A DNA stretch of 64,000 nucleotides from a candidate division KSB1 bacterium (GCA_034506255.1 JAPDPX010000003.1:1-64000), one strand, 5' to 3'; shown: positions 37,122 to 46,709, counted from the stretch's first letter. Notes: generated from the letters alone by a model not told the origin. Program-made: numbers and translations.

Positions 37122-38915
37122 CTACTTGTTCAACAAGCGCTTGCGGGAGAGTGCGGCATGCAAGCCACCGCGCTTTAGCTGCGCCAGTTCTTTCATCCGT
37201 TTGCGGCGTTCCTCGAGATCCTCCGGCGGCTTGGTCATGTACTTTTGCTGCAGGATGCTGAGTACATTGAAGAGGGCATAGTAGAGATTCAACCCCGAGG
37301 GAAAATTGTTGAACATCAGCGTGAACAGGATCGGCATGAGGTAGATCATCGCCTTCTGCTTGGGGTCGGTGATCGACATTTTCTGCTGGATGAACATGGT
37401 GATGCCCATCAACAGGGGCAGCAGCGCCACCTGGTTGCCGTACAGTGGCAGCGAGAAGGGCAGGTGAAAAATCGTGTCCGGTGCCGACAGGTCCTGAATC
37501 CAGCCCACGAATGGTGCCTGGCGGAATTCGATGGTGGAGCCGAACACCGTGAACATGGCGAAGAGCAGCGGCATCTGCAGCAGCAACGGCAGGCATCCGC
37601 CCAGGGGGTTGACACCGTATTCGCGGTAGAGCTTCATCACCTCTTCGTTCAGGCGCTGGGGATCCTTCGCATATTTCTCCTGCAGCTCCTTCATCTTGGG
37701 CTGCAAAAGCTGCATCTGCTTCATCGATTCGTTGGTCTTCTTGGTGAGCGGATGCAGGATGATCTTGATCAGGAAGGCGAAGATGATGATGACGACGCCA
37801 TAGTTCGGCACGAAATTGTGCATCCCCTGCAGCGATTTGAGCACCATCCAACTGAACGGCCGGATGATGCTCCAGCCCAGGTTCATCAGACGGTGTGTGC
37901 CCAGAGCTTCCAGCCGGTCATAATCAATGGGACCGAGATAGACTTTGAAATCGTGCACCGTCGCGCTTTGGCGTGCCAGCGGCATTTTCAGGTCCATCTG
38001 ATAACTTTTGAGACGGGTTTCCTGGCCGGGCACATAGGTTGAGCCGCCGGAAAGCAGCACGCCGCGCGCCGGCTGCGAAGCGGGCACAATGGCGCAGGTG
38101 AAATACTTTGTGCGTGTCGCCGCCCACGCAATGTCGCGTTCATCCTCCTTGAGCTCTTTGTGTGCTTTGTCACCGACGTCGAGGTCCAGCAGATCCTCGC
38201 CGATGAAAGTATACGCCCGCGCCTCGGCCATATCGGCTTTCAGGCTGGGTTCGGTCGGTGCCAGGCCTGTTCGCCAGCGCAGGTTGTAATGGTAGCCCGC
38301 GACAAGATCATTGACGTTTTCCAATTCGAGGCGCAGGCCGATGGTGTAATCGTCGGCGGAGAAGTCATAGGTCTTGCGCACGCGTTTGCCCGGCTCCAAT
38401 TCACGCTCGAACACCAGCTTGTGTTTTCCCCCCACCGGCAGGTGAATGCTCGAGTCTTTGCAAGTGAAGTTGTACTGGCTGGTATTCAGGCTGTCGCTTT
38501 CGCCGGGAAAAACCACCGAAAGGTTGTCCGTGCCCTGCTGGACAATGGTGATGGGTGTGCCGTTGTGGAGAAAATATTTTTTGAACTGCCATTCTTTGAT
38601 TGTTCCACCCAGGGTCGAGAGCACGCCGCGATACAGCGGCGTCTCCACGATAATTTCACGTTCGAACTGCTTTTCCTTCTGCCAAACAACCATCTCCCTG
38701 CCGGGTGTGGCGGAGAGGGTATCGCCGGTGTCAAAAGTGAGGACAGCCGCCGCGGTGGAATCTTTGGAGGTTTGGGTTTTGACCGCGGCGGGTGCCGTCG
38801 GCACTGCGCGGCCGAACAACCGGCCGTAAAGCCGCTCATAAAAATCGCTTTGAATGAAAACGAAAATCAGCACAATGAGCAGGGAAGCCAGCAGTGTTCT
38901 TTTGTCGAATTGCAT
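37122..38915 (-). CDS. yidC: Membrane protein insertase YidC
   Basis: Inserts and folds inner-membrane proteins alone or with SecYEG. The 597-aa protein is the long Gram-negative form: N-terminal membrane helix (TLLASLLIVLIFVFIQSDF, about 8-26), a large periplasmic beta domain (about 60-350), then five core helices from IRPFSWMVLKSLQGMHNFVPNYGVVIIIF onward, with the cytoplasmic hairpin PLTKKTNESMKQMQLLQPKMKELQEKY and a basic C-terminus. It is followed by mnmE after 72 bp, and preceded by yidD. Confidence 0.97.
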   Translation of the reverse strand: MQFDKRTLLASLLIVLIFVFIQSDFYERLYGRLFGRAVPTAPAAVKTQTSKDSTAAAVLTFDTGDTLSATPGREMVVWQKEKQFEREIIVETPLYRGVLSTLGGTIKEWQFKKYFLHNGTPITIVQQGTDNLSVVFPGESDSLNTSQYNFTCKDSSIHLPVGGKHKLVFERELEPGKRVRKTYDFSADDYTIGLRLELENVNDLVAGYHYNLRWRTGLAPTEPSLKADMAEARAYTFIGEDLLDLDVGDKAHKELKEDERDIAWAATRTKYFTCAIVPASQPARGVLLSGGSTYVPGQETRLKSYQMDLKMPLARQSATVHDFKVYLGPIDYDRLEALGTHRLMNLGWSIIRPFSWMVLKSLQGMHNFVPNYGVVIIIFAFLIKIILHPLTKKTNESMKQMQLLQPKMKELQEKYAKDPQRLNEEVMKLYREYGVNPLGGCLPLLLQMPLLFAMFTVFGSTIEFRQAPFVGWIQDLSAPDTIFHLPFSLPLYGNQVALLPLLMGITMFIQQKMSITDPKQKAMIYLMPILFTLMFNNFPSGLNLYYALFNVLSILQQKYMTKPPEDLEERRKRMKELAQLKRGGLHAALSRKRLLNK

Positions 38916-38973
38916 CTTTACATACCTGATTTATGAAAACGAATACCACCGCGGAATTGATTGCTGATGAAGC

Positions 38974-39183
38974 TCAGGGCACAGGATCGTAGCCGCCGGC
39001 GTGCCAGGGGTGACAGCGGAGGAGGCGCCGGACACCCAAATAAACGCCCTTGAGCGCGCCGTGCTTGAGGATGGCCTGGCACGTGTACTCTGAGCAGCTC
39101 GGATAAAAACGGCAAGCAGGCGGAAGGGCGGGTGAGAGCACGCGTTGATACACGCGAATCAACAGCACCAGAATTGTCTTCAT
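38974..39183 (-). CDS. yidD: Membrane protein insertion efficiency factor YidD
   Basis: Small 69-aa protein that assists YidC-dependent insertion. The conserved core [20 protein letters not shown] (about 23-42), with three cysteines, and the C-terminal [14 protein letters not shown] are diagnostic. It lies between rnpA and yidC as in most bacteria. A longer frame over the same bases (38918-39232) is a shadow. Confidence 0.95.
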   Translation of the reverse strand: MKTILVLLIRVYQRVLSPALPPACRFYPSCSEYTCQAILKHGALKGVYLGVRRLLRCHPWHAGGYDPVP

Positions 39184-39228
39184 CGCAGGAATGGTTCAGG
39201 AGCGGTGGGCAATACCACAGAATGTTCG

Positions 39229-39579
39229 TCAATTGGCAGCCGCGGCAAGAATGCGCGCCAGTCTGCGCATTCCGGCCCGCACGGCCTCGAAATCAGCCTC
39301 CAAAATCCGCGCATGCCCGATGAAGATGATCGCGGCGCCGGCAGCAAATTCGTGTTGCTCCAGACGGTAGGCTTCGCGCAGGCGGCGCTTGACGGCATTG
39401 CGCTGCACCGCACGCTTCACCCGCCTGCTGGCTGCAAATGCCACCTGCCGGCTGCCGGCTTTCATCCAAACCATATCCACCAACTGTCCGTGCTGGTGCC
39501 GGCCCTTTTCAAACAGCTCCTGAAAACGTCTGGCCCCGCGCAGGATGGCTGTTTTGGGGAGGCCATACCGGCGATGCAC
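39229..39579 (-). CDS. rnpA: Ribonuclease P protein component
   Basis: Protein subunit of RNase P, which matures the tRNA 5' end. Family features are GLPKTAILRGARRFQELFEKG at the start, [27 protein letters not shown] with the RNR motif, and AAIIFIGHARILEADFEAV. The proposed GTG start (39579) overlaps the rpmH stop region by lying 1-2 nt beyond it; a GTG at 39591 is the alternative. The frame continues upstream through rpmH to 39678, but that part is antisense-free shadow. Confidence 0.93.
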   Translation of the reverse strand: MHRRYGLPKTAILRGARRFQELFEKGRHQHGQLVDMVWMKAGSRQVAFAASRRVKRAVQRNAVKRRLREAYRLEQHEFAAGAAIIFIGHARILEADFEAVRAGMRRLARILAAAAN

Positions 39580-39580
39580 A

Positions 39581-39724
39581 TCATTCGTCACTGACAGTGA
39601 GGCGCTTTCTGCCTTTGGCGCGACGGCGCTTGAGGACATTCCGGCCATTCTTGGTGGACATGCGCTCGCGGAAACCATGCTTGGCTTTGCGTTTGCGATT
39701 ATGAGGCTGATAGGTTCTTTTCAT
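39581..39724 (-). CDS. rpmH: 50S ribosomal protein L34
   Basis: A 47-aa, highly basic ribosomal protein: begins [20 protein letters not shown], continues [20 protein letters not shown] and ends RLTVSDE. It is slightly longer than most L34 proteins (44-46 aa) but matches throughout. It heads the rpmH-rnpA-yidD-yidC-mnmE run on the minus strand, and the region beyond 39724 diverges toward serS. Confidence 0.97.
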   Translation of the reverse strand: MKRTYQPHNRKRKAKHGFRERMSTKNGRNVLKRRRAKGRKRLTVSDE

Positions 39725-40111
39725 CTTTCTACTTTCTGCTGATTCCTCGGGCTGCAGACAATTGGCTTTGGCAAACAGGCAGCAAACTTAGACTATTCTC
39801 CCTGAAAAGTCAAGCAGTTTTTGGGCGCTATCTCGGTGTGATGCAGCCGGTTCAAGTCGTTGATTCCATTTGATAGATCGAGCCCGTGGCGACAGCATGA
39901 TATTGGCCAGCACCACTCCCTGACCACCGGCTTGGTGATCGAAGCCGGGGAGCTGCACGAACAGCTTGCATTTGAAATGATACTTCAATACTTTTGCGCC
40001 TTGAATTTCACAGCCGTTGTGATCGAATCGGTCGCGCTGATGTCTGCTTCTGGTGCGCGGCCGGAGTTTGTCACGCAAGGCGGCCGGGCATCGCAAGTAA
40101 GGACTGCATAC
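39725..40111. other. Divergent intergenic region between rpmH and serS
   Basis: A 387-bp region that must hold the promoters of rpmH (minus) and serS (plus). Frames extend the serS reading frame upstream to 39860, but those residues have no SerRS homology. No DnaA box, T-box leader or parS was seen, which argues against this divergent point being oriC. Confidence 0.5.
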
Positions 40112-41410
40112 ATGCTTGATCTCAAATTCATCCGCGAGAACTTCGCCGTTGTCGAAGCCGGCGTGCGCAAGAAAAATGTCAATCTCGACCTGTCGGAATT
40201 CCCCCGGCTGGAGGAGCAACGCCGCCAGCTTTTGATTCGCAGTGAAGAGTTGAAGGCGCGACGCAATCGGGTCTCCGAAGAAATCGGCCAGGCCAAAAAG
40301 CAGGGCCGGGAGGCCGCCGACCAAATGGCGGAAATGAAGCAGGTGGCCGAGCAAATCAAGGCGCTGGATGCCGAGCTCAAACAGGTCGAGGAGAAACTCT
40401 ACCAACTGCAGATTCGCATTCCCAATTTGCCCCATGCCAGCGTGCCGGAGGGCAAAAGCTCGGCCGACAACGTTGTGGTACGGCACTGGGGTGAGCCGCC
40501 GCAATTCGAATTCGAAGCCAGGCCCCACTGGGTGTTGAACGAGTCGCTGCATCTGATCGACTTTGCCGGCGGCGCCAAAGTCACCGGCTCTTTTTGGGTC
40601 AACTTTTACGGCCGAGGCGCCAGGCTGGCGCGCGCCTTGATCAATTTCATGCTCGACCTGCATGTCGAGAAGCATGGCTACACCGAGGTGCTGCCACCCT
40701 TCGCGGTCAACCGCCAGGCAATGTTCGGCACCGGCCAGTTGCCCAAATTGGAAGACGACATGTACCGCATCGAAGCGGATGATCTCTTCCTGATTCCCAC
40801 CGCGGAAGTGCCGGTCACCAATCTGCTGGCCGGTGAGTTGTTGCCGGCCGAGGGCCTGCCAATTTACTACACCGCCTACACGCCCTGCTTCCGCCGCGAA
40901 GCGGGTGCCTACGGCAAGGACACCAAGGGTTTGATGCGGCTGCATCAATTCGACAAAGTCGAGATGGTGAAGTTCGTGCGGCCGGAGACGAGTTACGAGG
41001 AACATGAAAAGCTGCTGCAGAACGCCGAAGAGGTTCTGCAACTGCTCGGCTTGCCCTATCGCGTGGTGCTGCTGTGCAGCGGCGACATGAGCTTTGCGGC
41101 CGCGAAGTGCTACGATCTTGAGGTCTGGGCGCCGGGCGTCAAGCAGTGGCTGGAAGTTTCCTCCTGTTCGAATTTCGAGGATTTTCAGGCCCGGCGGGCC
41201 AACATTCGTTTCCGGCCGGCGGCGGGCGCCAAGCCGCAATTCGTGCACACGCTCAACGCCTCGGGGCTGGCGCTGCCGCGCACCATCATCGCCATCATGG
41301 AAAATTATCAGACCGAAGAGGGCAGCATCGTGGTGCCGGAAGTGCTGCGCGATTTCATGGGCTGCAGCGTTTTGAAACAGACAGTGGAACCATTCCCGGC
41401 AGCGCGGTGA
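40112..41410 (+). CDS. serS: Seryl-tRNA synthetase
   Basis: Class II synthetase charging tRNA-Ser. From ATG 40112 (aagga 8 nt upstream) the protein is 432 aa. The N-terminal coiled-coil arm (residues about 25-105) precedes the catalytic core: motif 2 in [28 protein letters not shown], and motif 3 in [19 protein letters not shown]. The long frame start at 39860 was rejected in favour of the family start [11 protein letters not shown]. Confidence 0.97.
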   Translation: MLDLKFIRENFAVVEAGVRKKNVNLDLSEFPRLEEQRRQLLIRSEELKARRNRVSEEIGQAKKQGREAADQMAEMKQVAEQIKALDAELKQVEEKLYQLQIRIPNLPHASVPEGKSSADNVVVRHWGEPPQFEFEARPHWVLNESLHLIDFAGGAKVTGSFWVNFYGRGARLARALINFMLDLHVEKHGYTEVLPPFAVNRQAMFGTGQLPKLEDDMYRIEADDLFLIPTAEVPVTNLLAGELLPAEGLPIYYTAYTPCFRREAGAYGKDTKGLMRLHQFDKVEMVKFVRPETSYEEHEKLLQNAEEVLQLLGLPYRVVLLCSGDMSFAAAKCYDLEVWAPGVKQWLEVSSCSNFEDFQARRANIRFRPAAGAKPQFVHTLNASGLALPRTIIAIMENYQTEEGSIVVPEVLRDFMGCSVLKQTVEPFPAAR

Positions 41411-41534
41411 TTTCCTCACGCTCACGCAAACGCCCCGGCAATCCGTTCGACGCGGGCGGGCAATGCGGGAGTATTTGCGCCCCCGAAGATCCGATTGCTC
41501 AACCTTCGATCGTAAGGAGAATATTCTCGCCAAT

Positions 41535-42758
41535 ATGAAAGCGACAAAACTCGCCATTTCTTTTCTGCTCATTGCCGCCAATTTGCTCACCGGCCAGTCC
41601 AAACACAATGACAAGCTGCAAATCGACGAAAAGGAACTCGCCAAATATCTGCAGCGGCAAAGTGATCAGCGTCCGCTGCCACAAGCCATCGAAGGCCCGG
41701 TTGATCCGGCCGTCTATCGTGTCGGGCCTGGGGACGTTTTGCGGATCAGCTTCTGGGGACCCTCCAGCGAGGACAACAGCATTTCCACCTCTGTCACGCC
41801 TGAATCCAGAGTTGTCATTCCAAGTGTGGGCACTCTGGATGTGAAAAATATGACGCTGGAAATGGTGCGAGCGGAAGTGAGTCGCGCATGCGCCGCCAAA
41901 TATGACCCGCGCAACATCACGGTCACCGCGGATTTAACGCAATTGCGTCTGGTGCGGGCCCACATCTTTGGTGAAGTGCAGGCGCCCGGCTCATTCAACG
42001 CCACAGCGCTCGATCGTATCTCCTACTTCATTCAACAAGCCGAAGGCTGGACGGATTGGGCGAATCAGCGTCATGTGGAAGTGCGTCATGCCGATGGCAC
42101 GACTGACACACTTGACATGTACAAACTGTATTACGAGGGCGATCTCGGCCAGGATCCCTACGTGCGTGCCGGCGATGTCATCTATGTGCCTCGTGTCAAA
42201 TTGACCGGCAAAACCGCCTTTATCGAAGGAGAGGTCAGCCAGCCCGGCCCCCATCAAATCGCAGAAAACGAATCACTGCAGGAGCTGCTCTATCGCATCC
42301 GCGCCATCCACCGCTGGACTGACCTGGAGAAGATCTTCCTGGTGCGCGGCAAACAGCCGCCGGTTGCGGTGAATTTGTTCGGAGACAGCACGAATCACCA
42401 CGGCGTTTCCGGCAGCACGAAAGTGGAGCATGGCGACCGCATCATTGTCACCGGCATGAAGGGCCATGTTTATGTTCACGGAGCTGTCAAGAATCCCGGC
42501 AATGTTCCCTATGTCGATGGTTATTCCGCCATCGATTATGTCGGTTTTGCCGGCGGTACCTCGGAGATGGCGGATCTGGAGAACCTCGTCGTCGTGCGCT
42601 CAGACACTGGCAAGAAGGAGAAGGGGACTCGTCTCGAGGTACGACGGGGCGATTCGATCATTGTGCCGGTTTCCGGGCGTATAAAACTATCCCAAACCCT
42701 TCAGCTTCTTTCACAAACCGCAACCATCATCATTGCCGTCATTGCCCTGAGAAAATAA
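41535..42758 (+). CDS. Polysaccharide export protein (Wza-like, Poly_export/SLBB)
   Basis: From ATG 41535 a 407-aa exported protein with signal peptide (KLAISFLLIAANLLTG). A Poly_export domain begins VYRVGPGDVLRISFWG (about 65-80), followed by SLBB-type repeats (AHIFGEVQAPGSFNA; FIEGEVSQPGPHQIAENESLQELL; VYVHGAVKNPGNVPYVDGYSAIDYVGFAGG). It ends in a hydrophobic helix, LLSQTATIIIAVIALRK, rather than the amphipathic barrel helix of E. coli Wza, so it may anchor differently. No lipobox was seen. aaggag lies unusually far (about 15 nt) from the ATG. First gene of the plus-strand EPS run; channels the polymer across the outer membrane. Confidence 0.88.
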   Translation: MKATKLAISFLLIAANLLTGQSKHNDKLQIDEKELAKYLQRQSDQRPLPQAIEGPVDPAVYRVGPGDVLRISFWGPSSEDNSISTSVTPESRVVIPSVGTLDVKNMTLEMVRAEVSRACAAKYDPRNITVTADLTQLRLVRAHIFGEVQAPGSFNATALDRISYFIQQAEGWTDWANQRHVEVRHADGTTDTLDMYKLYYEGDLGQDPYVRAGDVIYVPRVKLTGKTAFIEGEVSQPGPHQIAENESLQELLYRIRAIHRWTDLEKIFLVRGKQPPVAVNLFGDSTNHHGVSGSTKVEHGDRIIVTGMKGHVYVHGAVKNPGNVPYVDGYSAIDYVGFAGGTSEMADLENLVVVRSDTGKKEKGTRLEVRRGDSIIVPVSGRIKLSQTLQLLSQTATIIIAVIALRK

Positions 42759-42771
42759 ACAAGAGTGTTCC

Positions 42772-44064
42772 ATGGCCGACAACAACAACTCTCACCCTCT
42801 CGATGATCGGATGGATGGCCAGCCCAAACAGAGCTATTTGTTCGACCACCTTTATGTTCTTTTCAAGCGACGCAAGGTAATCGTACTCAGCATCCTGCTG
42901 ACCGGCGTGCTCACCACCGGCATCGTACTGCTCATGCCAAACTGGTATGCCGCCACGGCCTCTGTGCTGCCGCCAAAACGGCCCGGTGGTTTGTTGAGCA
43001 TGCTGGAAGGCAGTGCCTCCACGTTGTTCAAAAATTTGGCGGGTCTGGGTGTGCGGCTGGGCGGTTCATCCGATGCGTACAGTTACATCGCGATTTTGGA
43101 AAGCCGCTCGGCGATGGAACGAGTGGTGCAGAAATTCGACCTCGTCCGTGTTTACAAGAGTCGCAAAAATTCGGTGGAAGAGGCCATACGCACCCTGCGG
43201 GAGAATGTCGAATTCAACATTGCAACCGAGGGCAACATCACCATCACGGTTTATGACAAAAGCCCGCAACGCGCCGCCGACATGGCGAACTATTTCGTGA
43301 AGCTGCTCAACGAAATCAGCCGGGAACTGGGGACCACGGAGGCACGCAACAATCGCGAATTCATTGAAAAACGCTATCGCCAAAATGTCGAGGATTTGCG
43401 CCGCGCCGAAGACAGTCTGAAAGCGTTCCAGCAAAAATACGGCATCTACGCATTGCCGCAGCAAACCGAAAGTGCCATCAAGGCGGCGGCTGAGCTGAAA
43501 TCCGCGCAGGTGCAGAAGCAAATGGAATTCGACATTGCACGCCGCATGTTTGGCGCGGAAAACCCCCGCACACAAGCCCTGCAGCTTGAACTGATGGAAC
43601 TGAATCGCAGGCTGAGTGAGATCAAGTACGGCACGGATGACTGGTTTCAGCAATCCTCCCTCAATTTCTTCGTCCCCTTCAAAGATGTACCGGAGCTGGG
43701 AACCGAATATCTCCGGCGTTTTCGCGAGTTTGAGATTCAAAATCGTTTGATGGAATTCCTGCTGCCCTTGTATGAGCAGGCCAAAATCGATGAGAACAAG
43801 GACACGCCGGTGGTTTTGGTACTCGACCACGCCGTGCCACCGGAACGCAAGAGCCGGCCGCACCGCACGCTCATCATCCTGATTTTCGTCTTTCTCGCCG
43901 CCATGTTCAGCACGACCTGGGCGTTCATCCGCGAAATTTATGAGCGCGAAAAAGAGCGCAATTGGAAGGTGGGCGCGATGGCAGAGGAACTCAGGCACGG
44001 CTCGCTTTATCGCAAGTTGCTGGGGGCAACGGCCTCGGAGGAAAAAGGGCAGCACGGTTTATGA
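42772..44064 (+). CDS. Chain-length determinant (Wzz/PCP family), no kinase domain
   Basis: A 430-aa inner-membrane protein controlling polymer length. Membrane helices flank a periplasmic domain: VIVLSILLTGVLTTGIVLLMP (about 36-56) and LIILIFVFLAAMFSTTWAFI (about 365-385). The middle is largely coiled coil (EKRYRQNVEDLRRAEDSLKAFQQKYG). The cytoplasmic C-terminus is short and lacks a BY-kinase Walker motif, and no kinase gene is adjacent. It starts 13 bp after the export gene and overlaps the methyltransferase gene by ATGA, so all three are co-translated. Confidence 0.88.
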   Translation: MADNNNSHPLDDRMDGQPKQSYLFDHLYVLFKRRKVIVLSILLTGVLTTGIVLLMPNWYAATASVLPPKRPGGLLSMLEGSASTLFKNLAGLGVRLGGSSDAYSYIAILESRSAMERVVQKFDLVRVYKSRKNSVEEAIRTLRENVEFNIATEGNITITVYDKSPQRAADMANYFVKLLNEISRELGTTEARNNREFIEKRYRQNVEDLRRAEDSLKAFQQKYGIYALPQQTESAIKAAAELKSAQVQKQMEFDIARRMFGAENPRTQALQLELMELNRRLSEIKYGTDDWFQQSSLNFFVPFKDVPELGTEYLRRFREFEIQNRLMEFLLPLYEQAKIDENKDTPVVLVLDHAVPPERKSRPHRTLIILIFVFLAAMFSTTWAFIREIYEREKERNWKVGAMAEELRHGSLYRKLLGATASEEKGQHGL

Positions 44065-45026
44065 CCTGTAAAATTTGCGGACAGGCCGGCCTTCAACGAA
44101 CCCATCGCGTACGCGAGATGATGTTTGGCTATCGCGAATGGTTCACCTATTACGAGTGTTTTAACTGCGGCTGTCTGCAAATTGCAGAAATCCCCGCCGA
44201 CCTTTCAAAATACTACCCTGCGAATTACTATAGTTTGACGCACTTGCCGGACGCCCAAAACTACAATCCCGTACAAAAATTGATGAAAAGACTGCGCGAT
44301 CGCTACGCGGTGTGTGGCAAAGGTGCGCTCGGCAAGTGGCTTTACCGGAAATTCCCGAATGAGAGCTTGTTCAGCCTGTCGGGCGTCGAATACCTGAGTA
44401 AAGACACCAGAATTCTGGATGTCGGCTGCGGCACAGGTATGTTGCTGTGGGATTTGCGAAACCTCGGCTTCACGAACACCATGGGCGTCGAACCCTTTCT
44501 GGAAAGGGATCTCGAATATGCCAACGGCCTGCACATACTGAAACGGACTTTTTTTGAGATTGGTGGCACGTGGGACCTCATCATGTTTCACCACGTGTTG
44601 GAGCATTTGGAGAATCCCGGGGATACGTTGCAGCACGCCGCGCGGCTGCTGGCGTCCAACGGCATGTGTCTGATCCGCACGCCGGTCGTCCCCTGCTATG
44701 CCTGGGAGCATTACGGCACCAATTGGGTGCAACTGGATGCGCCGCGCCATCTTTTTATTTATTCTGCCAAGGGCATCGAAATACTGGCCCAGCAAGCAAG
44801 CCTGAAATTGATAAAAAAACGCTTTGACTCAAACGACTTTCAGTTCTGGGGCAGCGAACAATATCGCAAAGATATACCCCTGATGGCGGACGTGTCATAC
44901 CTGGTTGATACCGCGCCTCATCTTTTTTCAAAACGTCAGATCGCGGGCTTCAAAGCGCAGGCGGAGAAATTAAACGCTGCAAATTGCGGTGATTCCACAG
45001 TGTATTATTTGGCCAAATGCGAATAG
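44061..45026 (+). CDS. SAM-dependent methyltransferase with N-terminal zinc ribbon
   Basis: A 321-aa protein starting at ATG 44061, which overlaps the preceding stop as ATGA. Four cysteines in the first ~35 residues (CKIC ... CFNC) form a zinc-ribbon-like knuckle. The methyltransferase domain has ILDVGCGTGMLLWDLRNLG (motif I, about 112-130), MFHHVLEHLENPG and LIRTPV. This two-part plan is common in sugar- or lipid-modifying methyltransferases of O-antigen loci (Methyltransf_23/12 type). The acceptor sugar is unknown. Confidence 0.85.
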   Translation: MTCKICGQAGLQRTHRVREMMFGYREWFTYYECFNCGCLQIAEIPADLSKYYPANYYSLTHLPDAQNYNPVQKLMKRLRDRYAVCGKGALGKWLYRKFPNESLFSLSGVEYLSKDTRILDVGCGTGMLLWDLRNLGFTNTMGVEPFLERDLEYANGLHILKRTFFEIGGTWDLIMFHHVLEHLENPGDTLQHAARLLASNGMCLIRTPVVPCYAWEHYGTNWVQLDAPRHLFIYSAKGIEILAQQASLKLIKKRFDSNDFQFWGSEQYRKDIPLMADVSYLVDTAPHLFSKRQIAGFKAQAEKLNAANCGDSTVYYLAKCE

Positions 45027-45371
45027 CACATGCGAACGCATTTGTTCTGTTCCCTGTTTTCAGAGCTGACCACCTGCTTTTTTGACACTGGTTCAACAAT
45101 CTCGGGTGGCACCCGCCAATTCGGGCGGACGGGCCGGACTTGTTTGAATGTTGTTTGATCAGCGGCCTACTGTCTGTGGTTGACATTTTACATAAGTGGC
45201 CGGCTCTTGCTCCGGCCCTCGTGATGCTGAAGCTTGCCGCGGCAGCGAGAGGTGCTCGCCTCTCTGTCTCGAGCTGTCAGCCAGCAGCTTTCAAGTTTAT
45301 ACAACAAAATGCAGTGCGATTGATTGTCCCTCAATCGTTTCCTCGTCTAAAACACTACGGCCAGTTGGACC
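45027..45371. other. Intergenic stretch within the EPS cluster
   Basis: A 345-bp gap separating the export, Wzz and methyltransferase genes from the polymerase gene. Short frames here have no recognisable homology. One short motif (45228-45253) resembles 52759-52783. A 5-bp stem occurs at 45113-45128 without a T-run, so it is not called a terminator. The gap may be a deletion scar or an internal promoter region. Confidence 0.45.
45228..45253 (+). repeat. Short dispersed motif, copy A
   Basis: tgaagcttgccg followed by a segment ending gagaggt recurs at 52759-52783 in the other large gap of the EPS locus, with an identical 12-bp left part and 7-bp right part and a variable middle. It is too short to be sure, but both copies lie in non-coding DNA. 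Confidence 0.4.
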
Positions 45372-46709
45372 ATGCACATACATCCCCTTTTGCTCTTGCT
45401 GTGTGGTTTGCTGGGTGCCTTGGTGGGGCGCCTCTGCTTCCGCCGTTGGTTTAATCATATCACGCTTTACTCGATAATCTGGGGAATGGGTCTTGCGCTG
45501 TATGAAATTGGATTGATCCGTTATCCCCGCCTGGCAATCGCAGTCTGGTTGATGGTTTTGACGGCGTGGGTGGCCTTTTTAATCGGCTCCGTTCTCCCGG
45601 CTCTGGCGAACCGCGCGGTGGCAGTTGGTCAAACCGGCGATTGCTCACCGCGCTCCTGGTCTGCCCACAACCAGGAAACCAGGTTGCTGGCGATTGCGAT
45701 TTTGATCTTGACAGTTTTGGCGCTGTTTGCCGTAATCAATCATTGGGTGGTTCTAATCAATCGGTTTGGCAGCATCACCAATGTCTTGCTCAACGGTTAC
45801 CAGGTTTACCGGCTGCGCACCACCGGCCATGCTGCCAGCATCGGTGTCATCCCTTATGTGGATTCCTTCGCTTTGGCCGCCTGCTGTCTGGGTGGGATTT
45901 ATGCCGCACGAAAAGGTCGTATGACCCTGTTGGCCTTGCTGCCGTTGCTCACCCTGGTCATGGAGGACATCGCCCAGGCCGGGCGAGCCAAGATGTTGAT
46001 TGGTTCGCTCCTGTTTTTCAGCGCTTTTTTCCTCACAAAACGCCGCATGCCGGCTGGCGGCGCGGCACCAGCGGCACGCGCCAGGTTTCGAAGCGTGATC
46101 TTACTGGTCTTTCTCGGGATCATCCTGGTTGGTGCCTTCGAATTTGTTCGCTTCTATCGCGGTGCCAATGAGGTGTTTTATGGAATGTCGCGTCAATTGG
46201 GTGAGTTTACAGGCACGGGTTTCATAACCCCTTCGGTTTATTTGTATCTCAGTTCGCATGTGGGTGTCTTCAATGCCTATTGGAATGCTGGTGGCGAGTC
46301 GTTTTTTCCCGGCGCCAATACCTTTGCACCATTGTTTCGCGTGCTCGCCAAATTTGAGCTGGCTGACGCAGTCCCCTTTTTCCAAAAATTTTACAACGTT
46401 CCGGTGAGCACCAATACCGGCACCTACCTGCGCGAGTTGCATGCCGATTTCGGCCTGGCTGGCGTCCTGCTGGCACCTTTCCTGATCGGCTGGTTATGCA
46501 CTTTTTTCATGACGCGTACGAAACGACAGCCGCGGCTGGTCAATCTGATCGTGCTCACCCATTTGTACCTGATCGTCATGTTTTCTTTTTTTTATCAGAT
46601 CACCCGTTTGGGAGAATGGTTGATTAGTCTCCTGACTGCGCTTGCAGTCGCCATGCTGGTCGATCTCAACCGTTACCTGCATCGCATCCTGCGAGTTGGC
46701 CATACTTGA
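45372..46709 (+). CDS. Oligosaccharide repeat-unit polymerase (Wzy-like)
   Basis: A 445-aa integral membrane protein with about 10-12 hydrophobic helices (for example LLLLLCGLLGALVGRL, YEIGLIRYPRLAIAVWLMVLTAW, LLLAPFLIGWLCTFFM and LYLIVMFSFFYQITR). A large loop precedes the last helices (NAYWNAGGESFFPGANTFAPLFRVL, then NTGTYLRELHADFGLAGVLL). The T-R-E-L-x-x-D-F-G pattern before a late helix is common in O-antigen polymerases. No enzymatic signature is conserved in this superfamily, so the call rests on topology and context beside a flippase. ATG 45372. Confidence 0.75.
   Translation: MHIHPLLLLLCGLLGALVGRLCFRRWFNHITLYSIIWGMGLALYEIGLIRYPRLAIAVWLMVLTAWVAFLIGSVLPALANRAVAVGQTGDCSPRSWSAHNQETRLLAIAILILTVLALFAVINHWVVLINRFGSITNVLLNGYQVYRLRTTGHAASIGVIPYVDSFALAACCLGGIYAARKGRMTLLALLPLLTLVMEDIAQAGRAKMLIGSLLFFSAFFLTKRRMPAGGAAPAARARFRSVILLVFLGIILVGAFEFVRFYRGANEVFYGMSRQLGEFTGTGFITPSVYLYLSSHVGVFNAYWNAGGESFFPGANTFAPLFRVLAKFELADAVPFFQKFYNVPVSTNTGTYLRELHADFGLAGVLLAPFLIGWLCTFFMTRTKRQPRLVNLIVLTHLYLIVMFSFFYQITRLGEWLISLLTALAVAMLVDLNRYLHRILRVGHT

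Noticed and set aside
39725..40111. The rpmH-serS divergence as the replication origin
   Set aside because: It is where transcription diverges, but no DnaA box or AT-rich unwinding element was seen, whereas boxes cluster at dnaA.
39788..41644. A 618-aa minus-strand frame opposite serS
   Set aside because: Antisense to a certain gene; composition is typical of a shadow frame.
45140..45454. A short plus-strand frame in the EPS gap as a small gene
   Set aside because: No motif or ribosome site, and it overlaps the start of the polymerase gene in another frame.
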